IMG/VR virus record: IMGVR_UViG_3300044680_000280
Span: 1 to 64,000 of that record
Length of the DNA stretch: 64,000 nucleotides
DNA from: a virus
Reading direction: 5' to 3' (one strand)
This document shows positions 24,470 to 31,911 of this stretch, piece by piece. The notes under the pieces are model-generated. The model was given only the letters and a program-made list of their open reading frames with translations. It did no database searches and was not told the origin of the DNA. Within the stretch, counting starts at the first letter, position 1; every line of letters starts with the position of its first letter. The translations under genes were made by a program, and so were the position numbers.

Positions 24470-24476
24470 TACACCA
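24470..24476 (-). promoter_or_regulatory. TGGTGTA element, 4 nt before the ATG at 24465
   Basis: Closest copy to a start codon in the window; CCC separates TGGTGTAA from the ATG, so no G-rich ribosome site fits between them. Confidence 0.45.
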
Positions 24477-24493
24477 CCCAATCAATAAGTGGA

Positions 24494-25213
24494 CTAGAGA
24501 AGTAACCCGGCCTCATCCAGAGCCATATACACGGCTTTCAAAATCTTGGCCTTACTTTGAGGGTTCATGTAGTCCCGAACCTTCTTCCAAGTTTCACTGA
24601 GGTCCACGACGGCTTCTACGAATTGGTGAGGTCTCCCCTTGTACTGCTTTCGCAGGAGGTAGCGGTTCGCGATGTCGAGGCATTGCGAAACAATCTGCTG
24701 CATGTACGCCCGCACCTCATGGGCTTGGTTGAAGTATGCGTTGCGCTCTTCTGGGCTCTCCTTAGGGTCCACAATCTCGTGGGGGAGAAAGCGACCTTCG
24801 GCCGCATGGGTTAACTCGTGAATGAGCACCTTGAAAATATCCGCTGAGACTAGGGGCTGATTTTCAGGATCCGCAAAGTCCCCGAATGTTTTCGAGCCGT
24901 TAATGTGCACCCATATTTCTCGTTTGACAACCGAGTACATCCCACCCACGGTAAAGGAAGTCGACTTGCTAAGAGTGCTTTCGAATAGAACCGGAATGGT
25001 GATGAAGTCGCCCCCGATTACCCAGACGCTGGTTTCCTGATTGTCGAAGATTTTGGCATGGCGACCGACAACCTGTTCCGACGGGAAATGAGCCGTGTAT
25101 TTTGTGATGTAGTGGGCTATACGGTCGGAATCTCTCTTAATCGCCCCGTGGTCGAGAGGAATTGGCCGGGCTTGAATAAACCTGGCAGCGACTCGGAGCG
25201 TGAGAACGTCCAC
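24494..25213 (-). CDS. Tagged zincin-type metallopeptidase-like protein (HELTH)
   Basis: 239 residues starting (GTG) D-V-L-T-L-R-V-A-A-R-F, the best copy of the shared peptide. H-E-L-T-H at 132-136 (KVLIHELTHAAEGRF) is a zinc helix; N-Q-A-H-E-V-R-A-Y follows about 35 residues later and could give the third Glu. A preceding strand W-V-H-I-N-G fits the usual edge strand. Immediately downstream of the clpX-like gene, which may link it to protein turnover. Substrate unknown. Confidence 0.7.
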   Translation of the reverse strand: MDVLTLRVAARFIQARPIPLDHGAIKRDSDRIAHYITKYTAHFPSEQVVGRHAKIFDNQETSVWVIGGDFITIPVLFESTLSKSTSFTVGGMYSVVKREIWVHINGSKTFGDFADPENQPLVSADIFKVLIHELTHAAEGRFLPHEIVDPKESPEERNAYFNQAHEVRAYMQQIVSQCLDIANRYLLRKQYKGRPHQFVEAVVDLSETWKKVRDYMNPQSKAKILKAVYMALDEAGLLL

Positions 25214-25236
25214 AAGAACGCTACCCTATAGAAGGG

Positions 25237-26523
25237 CTAACCGTGAGTCAACAAACGTTCGGTGCGGGTGACGACGGCTTCCCCCCTCGCGCAAATGGAC
25301 TCAGCGGTAATCCGCAATCCGGTCGCATCCCCTTCGCTGGGAAGGTTGTACGCATAAGGTGCGAGGGTCTCCTCCACGATGGATCGCAACGACCGTGCGC
25401 CCGTCGGCCGCTTCTTTGCCTCCCGGCCGATCGCCAACAACGCTTCGTTGTCGAACTCGAGCGCAATGTCATCCATAGCGAACAGGGCCTTGTATTGCTT
25501 CACGATTGCGTTTTCCGGTTCCGTGAGGACTCGAACCATATCCTCCTCGCTAAGCTCGTACGTTGAGGTGAGGATCGGCAGACGCCCTAAAAGCTCTGGG
25601 ATGTAACCGAACTCAAGGACGTCGTCCGGAACAACCGTTCGGTATGCTTCGTCTAAGGAGAGCCTCTTTTTTTCGTTGGATTGGGAACCGAAACCCAGTC
25701 GGGACGCCTTGTTTACACGACGGTCAACGATTTCCTCGATGCCAGCAAAAGACCCAGCAAAGACGAATAAGATGTTCGTTGTGTCGATGACGTCGACATT
25801 GGAGCGAACTGTTCCGTCGGCGCCCACAGTCGTCACGGACGCGTTCTTTCCCATTCCTCGGGTGACGGGCACCTTGCACCCCTCAATGATGCGTAGGAGC
25901 CCCTGCTGGACGCCCTCGCCCGTGATGTCTCGATAACCCGACGCGGAACGCCCGCTCTTGCGAGCTATCTTGTCCGCCTCGTCACAAAGAATGATCCCCC
26001 ACTCGGCGCGGGCCACGTCTCCGCTCGCGTCCTGAATGAGACCCCGAAGCATGTCGTCGGCGTCATCCCCGACGTACCCCTGTTGCGTCAAACGAGAGCA
26101 GTCCTGGACGTAGAACGGAACCTTGAGGAGTCGGCTAATGGCGCGAAACGTTTCGGTCTTGCCGGATCCTGTCGGTCCGAGAACGAGCATGTTCGATTTT
26201 TGGATCGCTACACCCCCGGACTTGAGCATCTTCGATGCTTCGCGCCTCTTGAAGTGGTGGTAAACTGCCGTTGCGACGGTCGTCTTGAGCCGATCCTGGG
26301 AGATGATGTGCCGATCAAGGTACGCCTTGATTTCCTTAGGTTTACCCAGGGCAACCTCGCCCCTCTTTTCCCTCGTGATTTCCTTCAAAAAGATCTCCGA
26401 GGACCCCTTAGCACAATCGGCACAAATGTAGGTGCCTTCCTCTTGTCCCTTGATGAGCCGTCCGTCGGGGACCTCGTTCTTTGCGTGGAGGCAGAAAGAA
26501 CAATGCTGGTCGGTGGTGGGCAT
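25237..26523 (-). CDS. clpX: ClpX-like AAA+ unfoldase
   Basis: 428 residues, about the length of bacterial ClpX. Zinc-binding domain with C8, C11, C34, C37; Walker A GPTGSGKT (116-123); pore loop G-Y-V-G (149-152); Walker B I-I-L-C-D-E-A-D-K (177-185); S-G-Y-R-D-I-T-G-E-G-V-Q-Q; and a LGF tripeptide (276-278) at the place of the ClpP-docking IGF loop. The C-terminal sensor region has G-R-L-P-I-L-T-S-T-Y-E-L-S. It may unfold proteins alone or feed host ClpP. A CGGTGTA element lies 11 bases before the ATG. Neighbours carry the RVAxR peptide. Confidence 0.9.
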   Translation of the reverse strand: MPTTDQHCSFCLHAKNEVPDGRLIKGQEEGTYICADCAKGSSEIFLKEITREKRGEVALGKPKEIKAYLDRHIISQDRLKTTVATAVYHHFKRREASKMLKSGGVAIQKSNMLVLGPTGSGKTETFRAISRLLKVPFYVQDCSRLTQQGYVGDDADDMLRGLIQDASGDVARAEWGIILCDEADKIARKSGRSASGYRDITGEGVQQGLLRIIEGCKVPVTRGMGKNASVTTVGADGTVRSNVDVIDTTNILFVFAGSFAGIEEIVDRRVNKASRLGFGSQSNEKKRLSLDEAYRTVVPDDVLEFGYIPELLGRLPILTSTYELSEEDMVRVLTEPENAIVKQYKALFAMDDIALEFDNEALLAIGREAKKRPTGARSLRSIVEETLAPYAYNLPSEGDATGLRITAESICARGEAVVTRTERLLTHG

Positions 26524-26534
26524 CTCTTCTTACT

Positions 26535-26541
26535 TACACCG
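26535..26541 (-). promoter_or_regulatory. CGGTGTA element, 11 nt before the clpX-like ATG
   Basis: CCGGTGTAAGTAAGAAGAG then ATG on the minus strand, 29 bases after the upstream stop. Confidence 0.6.
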
Positions 26542-26570
26542 GAAAGACGACCAATCGTTGACCTATCGCC

Positions 26571-26855
26571 TCACTCGATGCCCTCGCCCGCAAGAGCCTT
26601 GCTCTTGATCTCGCTCGCGAGCTGCTTTTTCAGAGCCTCAACCTCCTCCGAAACCATCACTGACTTAGCTAGGTGTTTAGCTCTGTACTCTTCTCCATCC
26701 ATGATGGCCCGAAAGTAAGCCTTGGCGATGATGGTCTCGAAGGAATCGTCGGGGAGTTTGGCAACGAGACGCGCCGCCGCCTGGCGAACCTCGGGTCCGC
26801 TCAGGATGGTGAGCCGCTCGGCAACTCGGGCTGCAACTCGATCGGCGATGCTCAC
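26571..26855 (-). CDS. Small tagged hypothetical protein
   Basis: 94 residues from a GTG at 26855 that overlaps the nitrilase stop (GTGA). Begins S-I-A-D-R-V-A-A-R-V-A-E-R-L, an extended copy of the shared peptide. The rest is helical (A-A-A-R-L-V-A-K-L-P-D-D). A start at 26894 is also open. No family recognised. Confidence 0.6.
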   Translation of the reverse strand: MSIADRVAARVAERLTILSGPEVRQAAARLVAKLPDDSFETIIAKAYFRAIMDGEEYRAKHLAKSVMVSEEVEALKKQLASEIKSKALAGEGIE

Positions 26856-27625
26856 TTCTTCAGCTCCGCGTACACGATGCAATCTTCGGACCATTTGAGT
26901 CCGTCACAATGAACTTTACCACTTTTTTCGATGACGCAAACGCCACCCTCACCAAAATCGTTGTTTGCTTCCTTTCCCCACACGTTGGAGACAGCGAGTG
27001 CCGTTTGATTCTCTTCCACAAAGTCCATCCATCCGTTGGCAGGCACACCCCCGTCACCCCAGGCACTAACCATTAGAACCAGATCCGCATCCCCAGGTTC
27101 ATAAAAGCTGTTCCATTTGTCGTCTTTTTTGTCCCTTACGTCACGGCAAATAAGCAGACCAATCTTCCACTGTTCCCCATCTATTGTCGTGCGAATTACG
27201 GGAGGGTTGCTTTGGCCCCGACCGGCCCAAATGTAATCGTTACCAAAAGGGCAAATCTTTCGATAACTTTCATGGTATCCGTCCGGACCAATGAAGACCT
27301 GCGAATTGTAGAGCTTGTTGGTACCCAAATCGACCTCAACGAAGCCGAAAGTAATGGTCACCTGAAGATTGCGAGAGATTGACAATGCTCGACCCATCAT
27401 TGTACACGGGCTTACCCCGTTCCAATCGTCTAACCACTGGGGACTCTCTGCGAACGGGCGAGCCTCCTCCTCTGACATGAAAGAGTACCCGGTAGTCGCC
27501 AACTCAGGAGCGCATATTACTTTTGCCCCGTTCCTCGCTGCCTCAACAATCAGTGCGGACAACCGCTCGATGTTGCCCTTCTTATCCTTGAACGTAGGCT
27601 TGAATTGTATTACGGCGACACGCAT
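26852..27625 (-). CDS. Nitrilase / carbon-nitrogen hydrolase
   Basis: About 257 residues from the ATG at 27625 (AAGGTGG upstream); a GTG eight codons upstream is also possible. The family triad is visible: Glu in C-A-P-E-L-A-T-T-G-Y, Lys in S-Y-R-K-I-C-P-F, and Cys in L-L-I-C-R-D-V-R. These enzymes hydrolyse amides or nitriles; NAD synthetase glutaminases and amidases belong here. Role in a phage unknown; NAD or polyamine metabolism is possible. Directly precedes a tagged gene and clpX. Confidence 0.8.
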   Translation of the reverse strand: MRVAVIQFKPTFKDKKGNIERLSALIVEAARNGAKVICAPELATTGYSFMSEEEARPFAESPQWLDDWNGVSPCTMMGRALSISRNLQVTITFGFVEVDLGTNKLYNSQVFIGPDGYHESYRKICPFGNDYIWAGRGQSNPPVIRTTIDGEQWKIGLLICRDVRDKKDDKWNSFYEPGDADLVLMVSAWGDGGVPANGWMDFVEENQTALAVSNVWGKEANNDFGEGGVCVIEKSGKVHCDGLKWSEDCIVYAELKK

Positions 27626-28584
27626 TTGGAGGCCCACCTTTTTTCCCACCTAGAGTCCCTGTTGCCATCCCTTATCTCTTTGAACGTTTTACCATAGACT
27701 TTTTGGAAACGTCCGACCTCCAGGAACATAGGACCTAACTTTTTTCTCTCTTTCATGTACTCCATTTGGGTCATATGCTGAATAGCATCTCTCAAGGTAG
27801 CTTCATCTACGGGGACCACTCCACGGCGGTGACCATCTCGAATCTCCTGGAATGTCTTGCCGTACAGGTCTACAAACAGCGCAGCCTTTGGAAATTGAAG
27901 ACCCCAATCTCTTTTCTTGACTTCGTACTCATCTACTTTGAGTCCCTGGATGAGATGACGCAGCTCATTCTCGGATGCCCATTCTCCACGCCTAGCCAAA
28001 TGGGGGTACCAACGAACGGCGGACCCTTTCTTACCTAACACACCCATTTGAGTTCGAAGTGTCTGATCATTCCTATGCTTTTCTCTCATGATTGCCGAAT
28101 GTCGCACCCCATGCTGAACCGCTGCTAGTGGGTTCTTTCGATAGTACTCCCTCATAACGAATGATTGGTGTTCTCTTACACTGGGATCGGACAACCGCCT
28201 CTTTTGTGCTTTAGAAATCTTTATTTTGTACGACGAGGTTCGTTCATACCCGGCCTCACCGCCGCTTGTACAGTTGTACCCAACGCCAGAAGTGGTACTG
28301 TTCAACTTCTCCACCCACTTAGATTCCCCTAGGCACAACGCTTCTTGATCGGAGCATTGTTCTAACTCTTCGATCGTAAAGGCACCCGGGCCGTACTTAC
28401 GAATAGCTCGGTGAAAGGGTACTTGAGACCCCCCACGCGAAGCCGCTTTGTGACGGTTCCAACGAGTCTTGAGGGTGCACACTGTCTGTCCAATGTAAAC
28501 CTTCCCGTTCACCGTATTGGTAACCAGGTAGACTACTCCGTAAGGTCGATTGGGTGACACTTCCACTTCCACATCCAGGTACAA
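27610..28584 (-). CDS. GIY-YIG homing-type endonuclease
   Basis: 324 residues. G-V-V-Y-L-V-T-N ... K-V-Y-I-G-Q-T is the GIY-YIG signature near residue 15-35, followed by T-R-W-N-R-H-K and later E-S-K-W-V-E-K-L-N. The remaining 200 residues contain helical and N-Y-E-x repeats that resemble DNA-binding modules of free-standing homing nucleases. Start uncertain: TTG at 28584 or one of several GTG codons within 10 codons. Probably a selfish nuclease; no intron is evident nearby. Confidence 0.8.
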   Translation of the reverse strand: MYLDVEVEVSPNRPYGVVYLVTNTVNGKVYIGQTVCTLKTRWNRHKAASRGGSQVPFHRAIRKYGPGAFTIEELEQCSDQEALCLGESKWVEKLNSTTSGVGYNCTSGGEAGYERTSSYKIKISKAQKRRLSDPSVREHQSFVMREYYRKNPLAAVQHGVRHSAIMREKHRNDQTLRTQMGVLGKKGSAVRWYPHLARRGEWASENELRHLIQGLKVDEYEVKKRDWGLQFPKAALFVDLYGKTFQEIRDGHRRGVVPVDEATLRDAIQHMTQMEYMKERKKLGPMFLEVGRFQKVYGKTFKEIRDGNRDSRWEKRWASKCVSP

Positions 28585-28597
28585 CCCATAGAAAGAA

Positions 28598-28981
28598 CTA
28601 CGCGAATTGAGCTTGCCAGCCCTCCGTTCGGGGGCCCTGGTACTTGCGGTGGTGCCGCGCCATCGGAACCTGGTGCATTGCCGTCCCAGGTACCCTTCCG
28701 TTCTTTCCGCTCACCTCTCGAAGTAGGTACGTTCCAGGACTTGCGCTGATGTTTGAGCGCCCTTCTCTAAGGAGGCGGTCAAGTACGGGAAACGGGTTGA
28801 TGACGTCGGATTGGAACCTTACGAACGATTTGCCACCGATCTGAATGATGTCAAGCGTATCGAGCCTTCGGAAACGACTCCGCAACTCGTCAGCAATATG
28901 TAGGACGAGAGCGGCCAGTTGATGGGGTGTCTCACCTGGTCGTAATTGGACAGCGAAAAACGTATTGACCTCGGGCTCCAT
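28598..28981 (-). CDS. Hypothetical 127-residue protein
   Basis: Follows folA by 3 bases and lacks a clear ribosome site, so probably coupled. Helix plus two strands (L-D-I-I-Q-I-G-G-K-S-F-V-R-F) and a basic tail. No family recognised. Confidence 0.6.
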   Translation of the reverse strand: MEPEVNTFFAVQLRPGETPHQLAALVLHIADELRSRFRRLDTLDIIQIGGKSFVRFQSDVINPFPVLDRLLREGRSNISASPGTYLLREVSGKNGRVPGTAMHQVPMARHHRKYQGPRTEGWQAQFA

Positions 28982-28984
28982 GGC

Positions 28985-29524
28985 TCATGTAAGACGCTCG
29001 TATCTCCGATGTATGAGTCGAGGGTCTTCCTCGTTAGTTGTTTCTGACACCAACTGAAATCCGTCAAGAAGATTAGGCGGGAAAGTTGTGACGATACTCC
29101 CCTTTTCAAGATTCTCCTTAGCCACCTCGGGGACCAAGGTCAAATCAATTTCGTCGATGCCTTCCCTGTGATCTTCGAGCGCCATGCGGTATACTTCACC
29201 GCCACCGGCTATCCAAACGTCTCCGGTTTCCCCCTCGAGCGGAACGATCGCGGAACGCATCGCTTTAACGAAGTCCTGGAAGTACTCGCACGAACCCGCG
29301 GGGTGCTTCGACTGAGGTTTGATCTGACGGGTGATGACGACCGTGCGCCTCCCCGGTAACGGCTTCGGAAGAGACTCCCACGTGAGCCGCCCCATGACCA
29401 GAACGCCGCCCATAGTGATCTTTTTGAACCGTTTGAAGTCAGCCTTGTAGTGCCAAGGCATATCACCGTCGACTCCAATCACACCATTCGGATCCGTCGC
29501 AGCGATGACTCTGATTGTACCCAT
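28985..29524 (-). CDS. folA: Dihydrofolate reductase
   Basis: 179 residues. I-R-V-I-A-A-T-D-P-N-G-V-I-G then M-P-W-H-Y-K-A-D-F-K-R-F, V-M-G-R-L-T-W-E-S-L and I-A-G-G-G-E-V-Y are the conserved DHFR segments for folate and NADPH binding. Regenerates tetrahydrofolate used by the adjacent thymidylate synthase. CGGTGTA lies 11 bases before the ATG, immediately after the thyA stop. Confidence 0.92.
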   Translation of the reverse strand: MGTIRVIAATDPNGVIGVDGDMPWHYKADFKRFKKITMGGVLVMGRLTWESLPKPLPGRRTVVITRQIKPQSKHPAGSCEYFQDFVKAMRSAIVPLEGETGDVWIAGGGEVYRMALEDHREGIDEIDLTLVPEVAKENLEKGSIVTTFPPNLLDGFQLVSETTNEEDPRLIHRRYERLT

Positions 29525-29535
29525 AATGGTCTACC

Positions 29536-29542
29536 TACACCG
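29536..29542 (-). promoter_or_regulatory. CGGTGTA element, 11 nt before the folA ATG
   Basis: Stop TAA of thyA, then CCGGTGTAGGTAGACCATT and ATG; the entire 19-base gap is the element plus spacer. Confidence 0.6.
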
Positions 29543-29543
29543 G

Positions 29544-30500
29544 TTAGACTGCCACCTTAAACGAAATCGCAGGATAAGGATCATACCCCTCGAGCACGAA
29601 GTGGCTCATGACCTCGTCTGTCGTGAGCTTCGGATCCATGAGGGCCTCAATGTCCTGGAGATCTCGAAGGGTCGGATCGATAACGAGACGGGGAAGCGGT
29701 TTCGGCTCCCGAGCGATCTGTTGCATGAGACCTGGAATATGATCGAACTCGGCTTTGCTACCGTCGGGCTTCATCGTGTACACGTGCGCGTCAACGAGAG
29801 TGTGGCCGAAGATTCCAGGCTCAATGCCGCTGAACTGAGAAAAGAGGCTGAGAAGTAGGGCGTAGCTTGCGATGTTGTATGGCACCCCAAGTGCGACGTC
29901 GCATGATCTCTGCGTAAGGTGCAAACAGAGCCGCTGCTTGTCCCCGTATTCGGTGTCCCCATTTTTCATACTGTTGAACTTGACCCACGGATCGTTCTGC
30001 ACGTTGAACATGAAAAGGCAATGACACGGAGGGAGCTTGCTCGTCTGAGCATTGCCGGGTGCCCATGCAGACACCACCATGCGACGGCTCATGGGGTTTC
30101 GCTTCAGTTCTTCCAACACCCAGCGGATCTGGTCGTTGAACTCTCCAATCGGTTCCGACCCCTCGGACGCCAAAGTGACGTCTTTTCCGTGTATGGGAAA
30201 ATGCCTCCAGAAATTTCCATACGCGCTTGGAACTTTCCCGCTCTCGTCGGCCCACGCATCCCAGAACTTGCAGCCGTGCCGCTTGAGGATGTCAATGTTT
30301 GTTTGCCCAGAAAGGAACCATAACATCTCAATGACGATGTTCTTCCAGCTCACGGCCTTCGTAGTGAGCAAGGGAAATCCGTTCCTCAAGTCGACTTCGT
30401 AGTAGTACCCGAAAGTCGATATGGTGTCTACGCCCGTACGATTTTCCTTACGGGTGCCCTCGTGCAGAACGTGACGAACGAGGTCGAGGTATTGCTTCAT
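29544..30500 (-). CDS. thyA: Thymidylate synthase
   Basis: 318 residues. Nucleophile C159 in L-P-P-C-H-C-L-F; preceding R-R-M-V-V-S-A-W; Y-G-N-F-W-R near 94; H-L-T-Q-R-S-C-D and H-T-L-V-D-A-H-V-Y in the C-terminal half. It converts dUMP to dTMP using methylene-tetrahydrofolate. Longer than the E. coli enzyme by about 50 residues, mostly in the centre (97-125). AGGTGTA lies 9 bases before the ATG. Forms a nucleotide cluster with folA and the deoxynucleotidase. Confidence 0.92.
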   Translation of the reverse strand: MKQYLDLVRHVLHEGTRKENRTGVDTISTFGYYYEVDLRNGFPLLTTKAVSWKNIVIEMLWFLSGQTNIDILKRHGCKFWDAWADESGKVPSAYGNFWRHFPIHGKDVTLASEGSEPIGEFNDQIRWVLEELKRNPMSRRMVVSAWAPGNAQTSKLPPCHCLFMFNVQNDPWVKFNSMKNGDTEYGDKQRLCLHLTQRSCDVALGVPYNIASYALLLSLFSQFSGIEPGIFGHTLVDAHVYTMKPDGSKAEFDHIPGLMQQIAREPKPLPRLVIDPTLRDLQDIEALMDPKLTTDEVMSHFVLEGYDPYPAISFKVAV

Positions 30501-30508
30501 GACCCCCT

Positions 30509-31333
30509 CTACACCTCTGAGAGACCGTGCTTGATCATCTTCCGAACGAAATCCGCTTGGCGAAGTTCCCTAACGCACAAGGTCGGGTCTGCCGGGTATG
30601 ACTCTGCTATAGCCTGACATGAGTCACACACATTGATGTACGGTCTCTCGTACGTTGCTGGCTGATAACAGATTCCACACTTCGTGAGGAGTTCGGCCGC
30701 CATCTTGAGGTCATCTTTCAAGTTCTGAATTTGACGATGCGCCGAGAGGTCGTAGTGCCGCGTCCCCGAGAAGTTTTTGACCCGTTCAATAACGTGAGCC
30801 CAGTCACGTACTCGGTACTGCTCCTCAACCGGTATATTTCGTGTGTGAAAAGTCGGCCACACCATTGCGAGACCGTGCGGGTGATGTTCGTGCCAAGTGT
30901 AAACGTTCGACGGTTTGTCATCTAGGCAGATATCGGCGTCCACGAGATACTTGGCCGCCGTGTGAACTACGTGCTCATGCCGTTTGAACCCGAAGTGCTT
31001 CTCGAGCCACGCGTCTCGCTCGTAAACCCAATGCCGCGAATCGAATGGGGAGGTCACGACAAACAGATCGACGTGTCTGCGTAGCTCCTCGACGGCCTCC
31101 TGTGACCCGGCACGAATGGGTAGGGACCAGCAAAAGCCTTGAGACCCCGCGATTTCAAAGAGAATCTTGTTCTCCTCGGGGGTGAAGATATCGAACACGT
31201 CCCAAGACGTGCCAGGATGGTCGAAAAGGTCGATTTCCTTGTGGAGAACCTTTCGGGCAATATCGAGAATCGCCATTCGGTACTCATTAAGTACCTCATC
31301 CACGTCAATCCACATTCGTTTGCGGGGCTTCAC
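30509..31333 (-). CDS. HAD-family 5'(3')-deoxyribonucleotidase-like protein with zinc-ribbon tail
   Basis: 274 residues from a GTG at 31333 that is 10 bases after CGGTGTA. HAD motifs: W-I-D-V-D-E-V-L at the front (D8 region nucleophile pair), V-V-T-S-P and D-I-C-L-D-D-K-P-S-N. This is the pattern of the phage/mitochondrial deoxyribonucleotidases that dephosphorylate dNMPs. A C-terminal C-G-I-C ... C-D-S-C ribbon is extra. It could remove dUMP or regulate dNMP pools with thyA. Confidence 0.75.
   Translation of the reverse strand: MKPRKRMWIDVDEVLNEYRMAILDIARKVLHKEIDLFDHPGTSWDVFDIFTPEENKILFEIAGSQGFCWSLPIRAGSQEAVEELRRHVDLFVVTSPFDSRHWVYERDAWLEKHFGFKRHEHVVHTAAKYLVDADICLDDKPSNVYTWHEHHPHGLAMVWPTFHTRNIPVEEQYRVRDWAHVIERVKNFSGTRHYDLSAHRQIQNLKDDLKMAAELLTKCGICYQPATYERPYINVCDSCQAIAESYPADPTLCVRELRQADFVRKMIKHGLSEV
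30510..30516 (-). promoter_or_regulatory. AGGTGTA element, 9 nt before the thyA ATG
   Basis: GAG-GTG-TAG: the last codons and stop of the deoxynucleotidase form the element; AGGGGG follows before the ATG. Confidence 0.5.
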
Positions 31334-31343
31334 ACCCTATTCC

Positions 31344-31350
31344 TACACCG
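31344..31350 (-). promoter_or_regulatory. CGGTGTA element, 10 nt before the GTG at 31333
   Basis: CCGGTGTAGGAATAGGGT then GTG, five bases after the upstream TAG stop. Confidence 0.6.
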
Positions 31351-31355
31351 GGAAT

Positions 31356-31703
31356 CTATCGCAAACGTTCTGGAATGTCCCCAAGGATACTCGATGGGAT
31401 GAGGTCCCAATCACCTTTGGGTATAGCACGAACGTCCACCAGTAGGTAAGCGTACCCTTCCGTAAAATCGGGGGGAAGCTCTTTTCCCTCGGCCGGACGA
31501 ATCAGACGCTTCTCAACGAGGTCCGTTAGAATCGCTTCCGTTTCCTTCAGATTCATCCCCAACCACAAGGAAATCTCCCCCAAAAGGGCCGGTCGGTGGC
31601 GATCCCTCAAGTACGACAGGGTTCTCAGCGCCAATTGGGACCAAAACGTCGGATTGAAGCTGCGGGGCACCGGTCGTATGGACATCCTGTAACAACCCCC
31701 CAT
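31356..31703 (-). CDS. Winged-helix-like ORF, possibly the second half of a frameshifted gene
   Basis: 115 residues from an ATG at 31703 (AAGGA upstream; ATG 31685 also possible). Residues 20-75 read as a winged helix (A-L-L-G-E-I-S-L-W-L-G-M-N-L-K-E-T-E-A-I-L). Overlaps the upstream ORF by about 190 bases; a run of six C at 31696-31701 lies at the junction, and removing one G of the coding strand would join the two frames. Confidence 0.5.
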   Translation of the reverse strand: MGGCYRMSIRPVPRSFNPTFWSQLALRTLSYLRDRHRPALLGEISLWLGMNLKETEAILTDLVEKRLIRPAEGKELPPDFTEGYAYLLVDVRAIPKGDWDLIPSSILGDIPERLR

Positions 31704-31911
31704 AAAGAGAATCCTTTGGAAGCGGGGTGTGATCGTCCAGTATGTTGTACCGAATGAGCCTAACCCCGTTGGCACTGAGCTTGTTCTTGAACGCGTCAAT
31801 GTCGTCGACGAATCCGTTGAAGGCGGTTTGTCCTCTCTCAAGTACCTCTCCCATCTCAGGAAGGGGTACTTCACCAGGGGACCAGACGACGAAGCTGTAG
31901 AACCGTTTCAT
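31513..31911 (-). CDS. Hypothetical ORF, first 70 residues look coding
   Basis: 132 residues, ATG with GGAAG upstream. The start (R-F-Y-S-F-V-V-W-S-P-G-E-V-P) through L-P-K-D-S-L-Y-G-G looks like a folded domain; the last 55 residues are Gly/Pro/Ser-rich and lie over the winged-helix frame. Probably one gene with the ORF at 31356 (see finding). Confidence 0.5.
   Translation of the reverse strand: MKRFYSFVVWSPGEVPLPEMGEVLERGQTAFNGFVDDIDAFKNKLSANGVRLIRYNILDDHTPLPKDSLYGGLLQDVHTTGAPQLQSDVLVPIGAENPVVLEGSPPTGPFGGDFLVVGDESEGNGSDSNGPR

Noticed and set aside
26524-26541. GGTGTAAGTAAG resembles a splice donor or group II intron start
   Set aside because: No intron structure, no split gene and no reverse transcriptase are visible; the other copies differ after GGTGTA.
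27610-28584. GIY-YIG gene as evidence for an interrupted folA or nitrilase gene
   Set aside because: Both neighbours are complete and uninterrupted, so it is a free-standing gene.
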